A stretch of 39,964 nucleotides of DNA from Lachnospiraceae bacterium. Lineage in GTDB: Bacteria; Bacillota; Clostridia; Lachnospirales; Lachnospiraceae. The notes beneath the pieces are model-generated. The model ran no database searches, was not told the DNA's origin, and saw only the letters and a program-made list of their open reading frames with translations. Positions 21,745 to 30,198 of this stretch are shown here, piece by piece; position 1 is the stretch's first letter, and each line of letters begins with the position of its first letter. Where the stretch lies: positions 1 to 39,964 of the forward strand of contig JAAUZY010000099.1 in NCBI GenBank assembly GCA_014804355.1, written 5' to 3'. Made by a program: the position numbers and the translations under genes.

Positions 21745-24207
21745 ATGGTTTATAAAATTAATAAAGTACTTAACATATTTATTCTACTTGGCATACTACT
21801 CCTACCCGGCTGTGGCGCATCAGACGCTTCGAAACAATATGGAGATTACAATGTTTCCATAGAGGAGCCGGAAGAAAAAGAAAGCAGCGAAATAACGGAT
21901 GCGACCACGCTAGAAGAAGACACTTTGCCCATAGAAGAAACAGAGCCTGCACATGACCCCGAGGCCGTAAGCGATGATGAACAGTGGAACAACAGGATTT
22001 ATGTGACCGCGGATGAAATGCAGGGCAACATTTTAGGGTATAGTCTGATCAGAATGCCGCCAAATCCGGAAAATATGTATTATGAGCAGGACATGCCGTA
22101 TCTGTTGGATGAAGATCTTGTTGGGAAAGGGATCTATGTTTCGGATTATATGTGTGAGACAGAAGTATTCCTTGCAAATATCTTAAAAGAAGTTTTGACG
22201 GGCCGTGGAGCAGTCAGTACTGAAAACAGACAGTATTTTACAGAATATGCGCTGCAACAGTTAGCGGATACGGGCTGGGAATCATTAGATGAAGAGTGGG
22301 AGCCCGATCCATATGCATATGACAGAGAGTATTGTATGAATCCGGTATTTGGTGGCAGCGGCTATCGGTTTTTTTATTCCTTTTATCTTGATAAAGAAAA
22401 AACAGCCACAGAAGAGACGAACAAAGTAGATATTACGCTCTATGTTGACGGTGATGGAAAGATCCGTGATATAAAGACAAGTATCAGTACGGTGCCAACA
22501 GAAGAAAACAGGATGGAAAAGTGGATCAGCGTGGAGGGATTGTTTGATGATACTTATAGTGAACAGGTGATCCGGGATGGCAGTCCGTGTAAAGAAGAAA
22601 TGGTGTGGGACTTTGAAAGGCATTTCAAAAGATTCATGGCTCCCGACGAGGTCTACGAGCGGAATAATGAAGGGTTGTTGGAATCCGGAAAAGTCTGTGC
22701 AAGTGCGGAGAAGCTGGCGGATATTTTTCTTCATGTCATGGAAAGCAGAGGAACGGATGTGGAGAAATATGCAGAGTGGTTTGGATATGATAAGGATTTC
22801 TCGGACTTTGCGGATACGGATTGGAAATCACTGGGAGAGGAATGGATTGCGAGGGAGGAATACGACTGCTTTTTTATAGATAAAATATATTTTTCCGGAT
22901 ATGTGGGATTCCGGTTCTATTTTTTCCCCGACTTTAAGACCATGGGTGTGGATACGGCGAGCATGGTTGCTATAGATTGTAATGTCGATGTTTATGAGGG
23001 TATGCTGTGCTATACCGATATAGACATTTTCACTGTAACAGAGGAAGAGTATCTGGCGATGAAGTGGAATCAGGCGGAGAGCAGGGTGCCTGTGGTTGAA
23101 AAAGGAGCTGTCCTATTGGAGGAAGCAATGGTAGCAATACCTGTGATTGACAGACCGGTGAAGTATATGCCGATTAGTGAATTTGATCCTGTTGCTGCAG
23201 CTGAGAATCATAGCAGAAGAAAAGTGAAGAATGAGATATGGGGATTTACTGATGCGGCAGAGGCAGGCGATTATTTGGGGAAAAAATTTCTGCAAGATTT
23301 TGCTGAAGACAGTGTGGAAGCAGGGGAAATATATGAGCTTGCCAAGGACAAGGAAGACATATATTCGGTTTTATATGCTATAGACGGATTCGCAGATGAT
23401 GGATGGAAAGCGGACAAGCAATATGATTGTTGCTATGTAAAGTCCAATGAAGCAGAGGGGTGTATGCATCTGCAATATTTCTTTTATCCTGAGAGAGTCA
23501 ATGAAGAACAGGCGAAGAGCAGAACGCTGGTTGTAGATATGTATCTGTCGGAGTCGGGGATTGAGAACATGGAAATGAATAGTTTTGTACTGGACTGGAA
23601 GAAAAAGGAAAATGCAAATCCCTATTTTTACAATAGGGAGCAGGCTTCGCTGCAAGTCCATGCAGAATATCATAATGGTACTGAATTTGTTGATGAGACT
23701 GCTGACGCAGAGATTTACAGAGTCAAAACATATGAACATGGCTGCGTATACAGGATGATAATATATATTGAACCATTTATGAGTTCCTGGTATTTCAAGA
23801 GTGAAGAACCCATGAATATATACTTCTATGTGGCGGCTGATAAAATTTATAGAATTTTGCCGTATGCCCAGCCGGAACCGGGCGGCAGAACAATCGATTT
23901 GTATGATGATGATAATCTGCTGACAGAGACGTTAGATACAGATGAGAAGTTGCAGAATAATAGTATCGTTGTCTGTCAGGAGGAAGAATTTCAGCAAGAA
24001 TATTCTTCCATAACAAAAGACGGAAATAAGATAACCTATTATTTGTCCGAGACAAAAGTAAATGGAGAACCGGGCGGAGAAGATTTATTTGTATGGGAAC
24101 AAGGAAAAGGTTTAGTTGAGTTCGGAACGGGATTCGGTCCGGGACCGATGGATGTACACATTGATGAAATACAGGAAGTAATACTATGGAAGAACGTCCC
24201 GGATTAG
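21745..24207 (+). CDS. Large lipoprotein with three repeated domains
   Basis: An 820-residue lipoprotein. Signal 'NIFILLGILLLPGC' has lipobox L-P-G-C (Cys 23), followed by an acidic linker to ~75. I see three copies of one domain at about 130-260, 310-430 and 490-620. They share a long helix, then 'LADTGWESLDEEW', 'FADTDWKSLGEEW' or 'FADDGWKADKQYD', and then a strand such as 'FRFYFFPDF' or 'LQYFFYPER'. The end ('LFVWEQGKGLVEFGTGFGPG') recurs as a relic at 25420-25530. The first ~50 residues are homologous to those of the lipoprotein at 25542 though the rest differs. Unknown family, extracellular. Confidence 0.82.
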   Translation: MVYKINKVLNIFILLGILLLPGCGASDASKQYGDYNVSIEEPEEKESSEITDATTLEEDTLPIEETEPAHDPEAVSDDEQWNNRIYVTADEMQGNILGYSLIRMPPNPENMYYEQDMPYLLDEDLVGKGIYVSDYMCETEVFLANILKEVLTGRGAVSTENRQYFTEYALQQLADTGWESLDEEWEPDPYAYDREYCMNPVFGGSGYRFFYSFYLDKEKTATEETNKVDITLYVDGDGKIRDIKTSISTVPTEENRMEKWISVEGLFDDTYSEQVIRDGSPCKEEMVWDFERHFKRFMAPDEVYERNNEGLLESGKVCASAEKLADIFLHVMESRGTDVEKYAEWFGYDKDFSDFADTDWKSLGEEWIAREEYDCFFIDKIYFSGYVGFRFYFFPDFKTMGVDTASMVAIDCNVDVYEGMLCYTDIDIFTVTEEEYLAMKWNQAESRVPVVEKGAVLLEEAMVAIPVIDRPVKYMPISEFDPVAAAENHSRRKVKNEIWGFTDAAEAGDYLGKKFLQDFAEDSVEAGEIYELAKDKEDIYSVLYAIDGFADDGWKADKQYDCCYVKSNEAEGCMHLQYFFYPERVNEEQAKSRTLVVDMYLSESGIENMEMNSFVLDWKKKENANPYFYNREQASLQVHAEYHNGTEFVDETADAEIYRVKTYEHGCVYRMIIYIEPFMSSWYFKSEEPMNIYFYVAADKIYRILPYAQPEPGGRTIDLYDDDNLLTETLDTDEKLQNNSIVVCQEEEFQQEYSSITKDGNKITYYLSETKVNGEPGGEDLFVWEQGKGLVEFGTGFGPGPMDVHIDEIQEVILWKNVPD

Positions 24208-24437
24208 ATGTCATAGGTGATTTATATGACTCGGTCTACGGTAATGGAATCTTCTATGCAATATATGATTATCTAGATATAACGGATGGGGATAAAAAGG
24301 ATCATTGGGAAATAGACAGTAACTATATGTACATAGGACGGAATGGATATATCGCATGTGCTAATTGTAGCAATGGGGTTGAAGATATAGTAGTTCTTGT
24401 TGATGTGAGGAATAAGAGCTATGCTGTGTTGGAGTGA
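24186..24437 (+). CDS. Small acidic protein overlapping the large lipoprotein gene
   Basis: 83 residues, starting inside the last 22 bases of the lipoprotein gene in another frame. 'YGNGIFYAIYDYLDITDGDK' and 'MYIGRNGYIACANCSNGVED' suggest a small beta protein, with no signal peptide. It has no strong ribosome site. It could be a translationally coupled small protein or the displaced C-terminus of a longer ancestor. No family recognised. Confidence 0.5.
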   Translation: MEERPGLDVIGDLYDSVYGNGIFYAIYDYLDITDGDKKDHWEIDSNYMYIGRNGYIACANCSNGVEDIVVLVDVRNKSYAVLE

Positions 24438-24503
24438 GGGTGAAAATATTTAATTGGAAAATACTATTTTAATAGGTTTATTTTTTCAGAGAAAATATGT
24501 TGA

Positions 24504-24526
24504 CTGATAGTATCAAGGGCTATCAG
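24504..24526. repeat. Small inverted repeat before the 261-residue gene
   Basis: CTGATAG (24504-24510) and CTATCAG (24520-24526) are exact inverse complements around nine bases. No T run follows. It could be an operator or a leader hairpin. Confidence 0.4.
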
Positions 24527-24564
24527 AGGAAGAGCGTTAAGAAGAGAGGTGTTAAAAGACTATT

Positions 24565-25350
24565 GTGAAAGATCGGGTTAGAGATTTAGTGTTATTGTCA
24601 GGTTTTTTAGCATTAATATATGTAATTGGATTAAATCAGCAAGAATGGGAAGAAAAAAATGATCTAAGCATTGAAGTGCAAAAATCAGAAATGCAGATAG
24701 CAGGTCAGTTAGAGAAAGAAACAGCAATGACTGAACTGGCAGAAAGCAAGGAGATGCTGTCCGATGCGATAGCCTATATGACGGCGGATATACAGTATTT
24801 CATGAAGGAATGTGAAAGAATCGGACAAGATATGAAAAGCGTTGAGGAAAAAGAGGCCAGACCGGAAATTCAAGAATTACTGGTAAAAAAGGAGAATGAA
24901 AGTTCTCATATGGTCTATGAAAAATATTTTCGATTAACGCAGGGAGAGTTAGCAAGAATAGAAGGTATGGAAGATTTATCGGACTGCGGAATGTTTGGAT
25001 TTTTAAACTCACATTTTGGCGGCGTAACATTTGATATAGATGATGGAATATTAGTTCAATATGGAAATGACAGTATGAGTCAAATATGGGAATCTGCGCT
25101 GCCAAGAGCTATTATTATTACGGGACCAGAAGCAAGTATCGGATTTATGGATGCCCGGGCGGGGATGGACTTCGCGCAAATACAAGAGAACGCTTACGAG
25201 GCGGAAATCCAAGAAGGCTTTATGTATTTTGATGATGGAATTGTATATTACATACAGTATGCGGATGAGTTTTATGATTATATTTTTATTTCAGATTATG
25301 AGGATGGTTGGGATTCGTGGTTGATGATTGAGAAAAGAATTCGTGAATGA
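24565..25350 (+). CDS. Single-pass membrane protein with coiled coil, unknown function
   Basis: 261 residues from a GTG start; GAGAGG lies 15 bases upstream, so the start is not certain. Residues ~6-24 ('DLVLLSGFLALIYVIGL') form one membrane segment, 30-110 are charged and helical (coiled coil), and the C-terminal ~130 residues are a globular acidic domain with 'GMFGFLNSHFGGVTFDIDDG' and 'YFDDGIVYYIQYADEFYDYI'. The topology suggests a domain held outside the cell on a stalk. I recognise no family. It lies among the lipoproteins and may belong to the same exported set. Confidence 0.7.
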   Translation: MKDRVRDLVLLSGFLALIYVIGLNQQEWEEKNDLSIEVQKSEMQIAGQLEKETAMTELAESKEMLSDAIAYMTADIQYFMKECERIGQDMKSVEEKEARPEIQELLVKKENESSHMVYEKYFRLTQGELARIEGMEDLSDCGMFGFLNSHFGGVTFDIDDGILVQYGNDSMSQIWESALPRAIIITGPEASIGFMDARAGMDFAQIQENAYEAEIQEGFMYFDDGIVYYIQYADEFYDYIFISDYEDGWDSWLMIEKRIRE

Positions 25351-25369
25351 AGAAAGAGTGGATATGGGG

Positions 25370-25530
25370 CGTGGCAGATATGTCGTTTATCACGTTAATG
25401 ATAATTTCAAGATGGAGAAGATCTATCTGTATGGGTGCAAGGAAAAGGGTTTATCGAGTTTGGAACAGGATTTGATCTGGGATTGATGGATGTGTATATC
25501 GATGGGGTACAAGATGTTACAGAAGAATAG
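25370..25530 (+). pseudogene. Relic of the large lipoprotein's C-terminus
   Basis: The sequence encodes 'LSVWVQGKGFIEFGTGFDLG' then 'LMDVYIDGVQDVTEE' to a stop at 25530. This matches the end of the 820-residue lipoprotein ('LFVWEQGKGLVEFGTGFGPG'). The upstream part ('YVVYHVNDNFKM') is joined in another frame. No start or signal is left. Confidence 0.8.
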
Positions 25531-25541
25531 GAGCATAGTCT

Positions 25542-27035
25542 ATGCTTTATAAGATTAAGGAAAATGAAATTAATATATTTATACTATTTGTCATACTGTT
25601 CCTATCCGGCTGTGGTACATCAGATGGTTCAATACAAAATGGGGATTACAATATTTCCATGGAAGAGCCAAAAGAAAAAGAAAGCAGTGAAATAATACAT
25701 GAAAGTGAACTTGCAGAGGATACCCCATGCATAGAAAATATAGGGTCAGCCTCTCGCTTTGAAAGTATTGCGGAAGTCATAGAAAATAACAATGTGGCAA
25801 TCCTCACCCAAAAAATTAAAGAACTTTTACAGAATAATTTGTTAGAAGGATTTACATTTCTGGAATCGGAGAAAGCGCTCTGCTATTATTTGAAAAAAGA
25901 ACCTTCAGGTATGTACGTATTTGCGGTATGTAAAGAGGATTTGAACGGAGACATTATTCATGAGAGAAATGTTTATGTCGCTAAAGAAACGGGCCGTATA
26001 TACAGGAAGGACGAAGGCACATTGATCCCGTTGGAAATAGATGTGCCCAGAGGGATTCGTTTACCGGATGTTACAAGAAATGTTTGGAATTATGAACCGG
26101 AGTTAGTCTATAGCGAGGATGGGACAAGCTTTCAAATCATTTATGGTGAAGAAGGGGCGGATGTGCTGGATCAAATGCTAGATTTCATAGAACCGGAGGA
26201 AGGATTAGAGAATTATAAAATCATGTATTATGGTGAGTGTACCTTTTTTGACAGGCGTTATCATGAGGTGAATTTGGTTGAATCATCAGATACACATGTC
26301 CATATAGTGAAGCGTTATTATATAGATGTGCAAAATGGAAATGTATATGAAGAACCGGAAGACTGGTATATGGATTCTGAGATTGCACTACGTTATATTG
26401 GTAATGTGGGAGAATCGGAAGAGAAAGCACCTAAAACGGCTATCAACATACATGATTCTTTTGTTCAAATTGAGACGAATAGTATACACAAACGGATAGC
26501 CTTTCCAAGTATCGATATAACGAATGCGGAAGTCGTAGCCAATTCCATAAACGAACAGATTTATCATGAAATTATGCTGGAGGATTTTTGGGAATATGGA
26601 CATGGACGAGAGGAAACAGAAGTTCAATATGAAATAGAATCTGTCGGTGAAGCAATAGTAAGTATTCATTTTCACGGCTATCAATCTTACATGGGGTCTT
26701 ATGCAGAGTATAATAAGGGAATGAATTTCGATTTGCGCACGGGCAAGATTATATCTTTAAAAGATTATTATACGTTATTTGATATAAAGGCGATCATTAT
26801 GAATGCCAGAGATAGAAATGAAATCTGTATATTAGATTTTCCTGTGAATGAAGAAGAGATTGAACAGGAAATGGATAGTTTTGTACAGCTTTTTGATTCA
26901 GAAGAGTATGTGAACCGCACAGATATTTTTTTCCTGAAAGATGATCATATTTATTTCATAGCACCGTCACCTGAATCGATGAGACAAAGTATTTATATGG
27001 AACTGAGTTTGGATAAATTTAGTAAACTCCAATGA
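25542..27035 (+). CDS. Lipoprotein with RsiV/DUF3298-like C-terminal domain
   Basis: A 497-residue lipoprotein (lipobox L-S-G-C, Cys 24) whose first ~50 residues match the leader of the 820-residue lipoprotein, including 'GDYNISMEEPKEKESSEI'. The rest is different. Residues ~85-310 are of unknown type. The C-terminal ~190 residues, from 'FPSIDITNAEVVANSINEQI' through 'YAEYNKGMNFDLRTGKIISL' to 'DDHIYFIAPSP', resemble the DUF4163/DUF3298 region of RsiV and PdaC, which bind peptidoglycan or lysozyme. That assignment is by pattern and is moderate. An AGGAG is present upstream. Confidence 0.75.
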   Translation: MLYKIKENEINIFILFVILFLSGCGTSDGSIQNGDYNISMEEPKEKESSEIIHESELAEDTPCIENIGSASRFESIAEVIENNNVAILTQKIKELLQNNLLEGFTFLESEKALCYYLKKEPSGMYVFAVCKEDLNGDIIHERNVYVAKETGRIYRKDEGTLIPLEIDVPRGIRLPDVTRNVWNYEPELVYSEDGTSFQIIYGEEGADVLDQMLDFIEPEEGLENYKIMYYGECTFFDRRYHEVNLVESSDTHVHIVKRYYIDVQNGNVYEEPEDWYMDSEIALRYIGNVGESEEKAPKTAINIHDSFVQIETNSIHKRIAFPSIDITNAEVVANSINEQIYHEIMLEDFWEYGHGREETEVQYEIESVGEAIVSIHFHGYQSYMGSYAEYNKGMNFDLRTGKIISLKDYYTLFDIKAIIMNARDRNEICILDFPVNEEEIEQEMDSFVQLFDSEEYVNRTDIFFLKDDHIYFIAPSPESMRQSIYMELSLDKFSKLQ

Positions 27036-27065
27036 GTACAATATTGAAGGGTATAGGATAAGTGT

Positions 27066-28484
27066 ATGAATAATAAAGTAAGCACAATAACAAAAAGAAT
27101 CTTATGTGTATGTATGGTTGTGATTTTGCTATATGGAGTTTGCGGATGTACGGCTCCAAGTGAAGAACGCGCGGAGATAGATACAGAAGACAGTCAGGAA
27201 AGTGAGATTCCGCAGGATTCCAGCAGCGATATTGTGGAGAAAGACAGAAACAGCAGAACTGAAAATCCGGAAGCTGACGAGAGCATTCCGGATTCTGCCG
27301 GAGAGATGGCAGGCGAAGATGATTCCTATGTGCTCAGCGAAGAAGAAAAGAGAGTTCTTCTGGCATACGCGGAATACCTCCGAAAATTTTATGAGGAATA
27401 CCCATATGAAGCAGACGGGATAAAATATGATCTGGTGTTCATTGACAGCGATAATATTCCGGAACTGGCGATCATTCCTTCTGACGCCCATGCTTTCGGT
27501 GTGATCATATGTGTATACAATGACGGAAACGTAGTGGAAACAGGTGAATTTGGAAGCTTTGGAAGGTGCAGGTTTAATCCTTATGAAAACCTGATTTTCA
27601 GCACATATATGGAGCTGGGCGAAGAAGAATCATTTTTTTATCGGATTGAAGGGAATGAAAGAGTAGTACTGTTGGCGCTCCACAGTATTCCGCAATATGA
27701 AGGGCTTCAGTACATTGCGCAATACTATGAGGTAGACGGAACCGAGGTATCTGAGGAAGTATATGAGCAAGTCTATGAAGAGTGGGACAGGGAAGAACTG
27801 CATATATGGGGATATGATGACGCTGTATTTGTGAACAATATTGATGATATGTACAGAGAATTGTGCAAGCGCTTTTCTTTTTTGAAAGAGCAGGAGCGTA
27901 TAGAGCAGAACGATTCTTGTCTGGAGGAGTGGAAACAGGCTTATCTTAATTATCTGAAGAAAGATAATTATGCGGCTACCTGTACATACAGTCTGATTTA
28001 TGTGGATGATGACAACATTCCTGAAATGGTGATTGACACCGGATATGAAGCGGGAGGATGTCGGTTTCTGACATTTCATGATCATGTTCTGGATGTGTGG
28101 CAGTCTGGCCGCCTTAATGTCTCTTATATTGAGAGAGGAAATCTGATCTGCAATTCAGATGGCAATATGGGGCATTATTATGATAATGTCTATACCATTC
28201 AGGACGGGAAATGGGTCTATGTTGACGGCGGGATACGGGGTGACGGGCCGGATGGTGTGCAGTTTGACGAAAATGATGACTATATTGAGTTCTTTTACTG
28301 GACAGGAGAGGAACAGGAATATTGGGTCGGAGAGGAAATGACGGAAGAGGAATATGAGGCTCGATTAAATGCCATATATCCTAAGGAAAAGAGTATATAC
28401 CCACAGAATGATTACACTCTGGATGAGATCAAATCGATGTTAAGGACGGGAGATTGGTCTCTGCAAAGCACCGGTATGAACTGA
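27066..28484 (+). CDS. Lipoprotein with duplicated Asp-rich domain, frameshifted before a lectin domain
   Basis: A 472-residue lipoprotein (lipobox G-V-C-G-C region, 'VVILLYGVCGC'). After an acidic linker there are two copies of one domain: 'YDLVFIDSDNIPELAIIPSD' and 'YSLIYVDDDNIPEMVIDTGY', each with an EF-hand-like Asp loop common in Lachnospiraceae exported proteins. The protein stops at 'GDWSLQSTGMN', while the next frame continues directly into a C-type lectin domain that has no signal of its own. I infer that both were one gene of about 620 codons, broken by a frameshift near 28465. Alternatively the two are coupled by overlap. Confidence 0.78.
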   Translation: MNNKVSTITKRILCVCMVVILLYGVCGCTAPSEERAEIDTEDSQESEIPQDSSSDIVEKDRNSRTENPEADESIPDSAGEMAGEDDSYVLSEEEKRVLLAYAEYLRKFYEEYPYEADGIKYDLVFIDSDNIPELAIIPSDAHAFGVIICVYNDGNVVETGEFGSFGRCRFNPYENLIFSTYMELGEEESFFYRIEGNERVVLLALHSIPQYEGLQYIAQYYEVDGTEVSEEVYEQVYEEWDREELHIWGYDDAVFVNNIDDMYRELCKRFSFLKEQERIEQNDSCLEEWKQAYLNYLKKDNYAATCTYSLIYVDDDNIPEMVIDTGYEAGGCRFLTFHDHVLDVWQSGRLNVSYIERGNLICNSDGNMGHYYDNVYTIQDGKWVYVDGGIRGDGPDGVQFDENDDYIEFFYWTGEEQEYWVGEEMTEEEYEARLNAIYPKEKSIYPQNDYTLDEIKSMLRTGDWSLQSTGMN

Positions 28485-28927
28485 TCGTGAAAGATGTCAC
28501 CTGGAAGGAAGCGGAAGTGCTTTGTCATGAGAGCGGCGGTTATCTGGCAACCATTACTTCCCATGAGGAGTATGAACAGCTTCGGGAACGGATGATTTCT
28601 GAGTATAAAGAGGATATCCCCTTTTCTGTGGGAGCAACTAACGAGAGGGTTGAGGGAACTCCTTTTGGCTATCGCTGGCTGGAACCGGGAATTAAATATG
28701 GTTACTATATGCTGGATTTGTCTAACGCAATATTCAGATTCTGGTTGGAAGGAGAACCCAGCTATACAGGGCTTACGGAGAGCGGCGTGGAAGTCAATGA
28801 GGATTATGTGGTTCTTTTTTACCGGGGAAAAGATGGTCGATGTTATCTCAATGATGTGCCAAATGACATTTTAGAGGCGGCGCCCTCTTATGCGGGCAGG
28901 GTAGGATATATCTGTGAGTATGAATAA
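28454..28927 (+). CDS. C-type lectin-like domain, probable 3' part of the frameshifted gene
   Basis: About 150 residues: 'YELIVKDVTWKEAEVLCHES', 'GGYLATITSHEEYEQLRERM', 'GYRWLEPG', 'FRFWLEGEP', and 'GRCYLNDVPND', ending 'GYICEYE'. This is the C-type lectin fold order, with a weak equivalent of the WND segment (YLND). Four Cys-type disulphides of animal lectins are mostly absent, as in many bacterial versions. The only start is a TTG at 28454 without a good ribosome site and there is no export signal, so on its own it would be misplaced. The domain usually binds carbohydrate or protein at the cell surface. Confidence 0.75.
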   Translation: MVSAKHRYELIVKDVTWKEAEVLCHESGGYLATITSHEEYEQLRERMISEYKEDIPFSVGATNERVEGTPFGYRWLEPGIKYGYYMLDLSNAIFRFWLEGEPSYTGLTESGVEVNEDYVVLFYRGKDGRCYLNDVPNDILEAAPSYAGRVGYICEYE

Positions 28928-29095
28928 TAATATCAGATAGTAGCGCGGGAAAGGCGGGAACTGTGGGAGGACAGTAGGAGGATTCTGCAAGCCTTGAAAT
29001 CCCCATGGAAATGCTGACAGATCGCAATGTGGCGGATGCAGGCAAAAATGGACAGCCAGCGAGAAAAACAGATTAATTGGGTGTGTTGATTTTTT

Positions 29096-29150
29096 CCATA
29101 TTATTTTGACAATAGGTATATCACCTATATGGAAGAAGATAATGTCAAAA
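29096..29150. repeat. Nested inverted repeats upstream of the VapBC promoter
   Basis: TTTTGACA and TGTCAAAA flank the palindrome ATAGGT-ATATC-ACCTAT, and TTCCATAT pairs with ATATGGAA across part of the same stretch. Several alternative foldings compete. The rest of 28928-29095 shows nothing recognisable. Confidence 0.65.
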
Positions 29151-29153
29151 AGG

Positions 29154-29182
29154 TTGATAGTATATGTTGTATTGCGTATAAT
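29154..29182 (+). promoter_or_regulatory. Promoter of the AbrB/PIN toxin-antitoxin operon
   Basis: TTGATA (29154-29159) and TATAAT (29177-29182) are 17 bases apart, 52 bases before the antitoxin start. Confidence 0.82.
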
Positions 29183-29234
29183 AAAAAGTAAAGAAAGTAA
29201 AGAATACCAAGTTGCCATGAAAGGATGATGAAAC

Positions 29235-29492
29235 ATGGAAGTAGCAAAAATTTCCAGCAAAGGGCAGATTACCATTCCCATATCTGTCAGAAACAGACTG
29301 AACCTAAAAGCAGGAGACAAAATTGTTATTTTAGAGGAAAATGGAAGATTTTACTTTGAAAACTCAGCTATGCTGGCATTTAAGAGGGCAGAAGATGCTT
29401 TTGCAGGAGAAGCAGAGAAAGCCGGTTTTACTACTGAGGAAGAAATGCAGGACTATATGAAAGAATTGCGGAAAGAGGTAAGGGGGTATTAG
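29235..29492 (+). CDS. vapB: AbrB/MazE-type antitoxin (VapB-like)
   Basis: 85 residues. The N-terminal 45 form the swapped-hairpin AbrB domain: 'AKISSKGQITIPISVRNRLN' and 'LKAGDKIVILEENGRFYFEN'. The helical, acidic C-terminal part is where such antitoxins contact the toxin. AAAGGATGATG precedes the ATG. The gene ends one base before the start of the PIN-domain toxin gene, and both are read from the promoter at 29154. The AbrB domain binds the operon's own promoter, probably the inverted repeats upstream. Confidence 0.88.
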   Translation: MEVAKISSKGQITIPISVRNRLNLKAGDKIVILEENGRFYFENSAMLAFKRAEDAFAGEAEKAGFTTEEEMQDYMKELRKEVRGY

Positions 29493-29493
29493 T

Positions 29494-29892
29494 TTGAAGG
29501 TAATGCTTGATACTAATATTTTTATCTCCATGATCTTTTTTCCGTCCGCACAGACAAGGGAACTGGCAAAAAAACTGACAGACAACCATCAGATTGTAGT
29601 GTGCGATTATGTGATTGAGGAATTGCGGCTTGTAACTGACCGGAAGTTTCCTGCTAAGAGAAGATTCCTTGACCGTTTTTTTATGGAACTGCCTTTTGAG
29701 TTGGTCTATACACCGAAAGCATTGGATTTGAGTGGTTTTCCCGAAATGCGTGATGCAAAGGATTCGCCAATATTGGCAACGGCGATCATGGAAGGGATTG
29801 ATGTATTTGTGACCGGCGATAAGGATTTTCTGGTTTTGGATGTGGAACTGCCTGAAATTGTCACAATGGTGGAATTTCTTAGACGATATTGA
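29494..29892 (+). CDS. vapC: PIN-domain toxin (VapC-like ribonuclease)
   Basis: 132 residues with the PIN active site: D6 in 'VMLDTNIFISMIFF', the Glu in 'VIEELRLV', D in 'MRDAKDSPILATAIMEGID', and D in 'VTGDKDFL'. All four acidic residues that hold Mg2+ are present, so it should be an active RNase. The start is TTG at 29494 with AAGGGGG seven bases upstream; an ATG four codons in is an alternative. It belongs to the PIN group (COG1569-like) often paired with AbrB-type antitoxins in Clostridia. It would cleave tRNA or rRNA when freed from the antitoxin. Confidence 0.9.
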   Translation: MKVMLDTNIFISMIFFPSAQTRELAKKLTDNHQIVVCDYVIEELRLVTDRKFPAKRRFLDRFFMELPFELVYTPKALDLSGFPEMRDAKDSPILATAIMEGIDVFVTGDKDFLVLDVELPEIVTMVEFLRRY

Positions 29893-29943
29893 TCAGTTTG
29901 ACACCAGATATAATAATTGTAAAATATCTTTTTGAAATGAGGT

Positions 29944-30168
29944 ATGATTTTGGATCTATCGGAAGTATTAGAAAAACAAAAAGAATATGAATCGGCAAAA
30001 TACACCTTCTCGGGGATGACAGTCGCATCCTATGAAAAAGCTTTTGAGGTGGAATATACCCATAACTCCACAGCCATCGAGGGAAATACATTGACCCTGA
30101 TGGAGACGAAAGCGGTGCTGGAGGATAAACAATTAGATAAATATCTGGCACATATGAAAAAGTCATAG
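29944..30168 (+). pseudogene. N-terminal fragment of a Fic-family protein
   Basis: 74 codons with 'VEYTHNSTAIEGNTLTLMET' and 'KAVLEDKQLDKY', the well-known start of Fic/DOC-type proteins (inhibitory S/TxxxE(G/N) helix 'STAIEGN'). The catalytic HxFx(D/E)GNGR core is absent, and the frame ends just before the MATE terminator. GAAATGAGG precedes the ATG, so a short peptide could still be made. Confidence 0.82.
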
Positions 30169-30188
30169 AGGGATTTTACTCCCTCTAT
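30156..30188 (-). terminator. Intrinsic terminator of the MATE gene
   Basis: On the minus strand ATAGAGGGA and TCCCTCTAT form a 9-bp stem followed by GACTTTTTTC. It lies 11 bases after the stop codon. Confidence 0.85.
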
Positions 30189-30198
30189 AACCGCAGCT

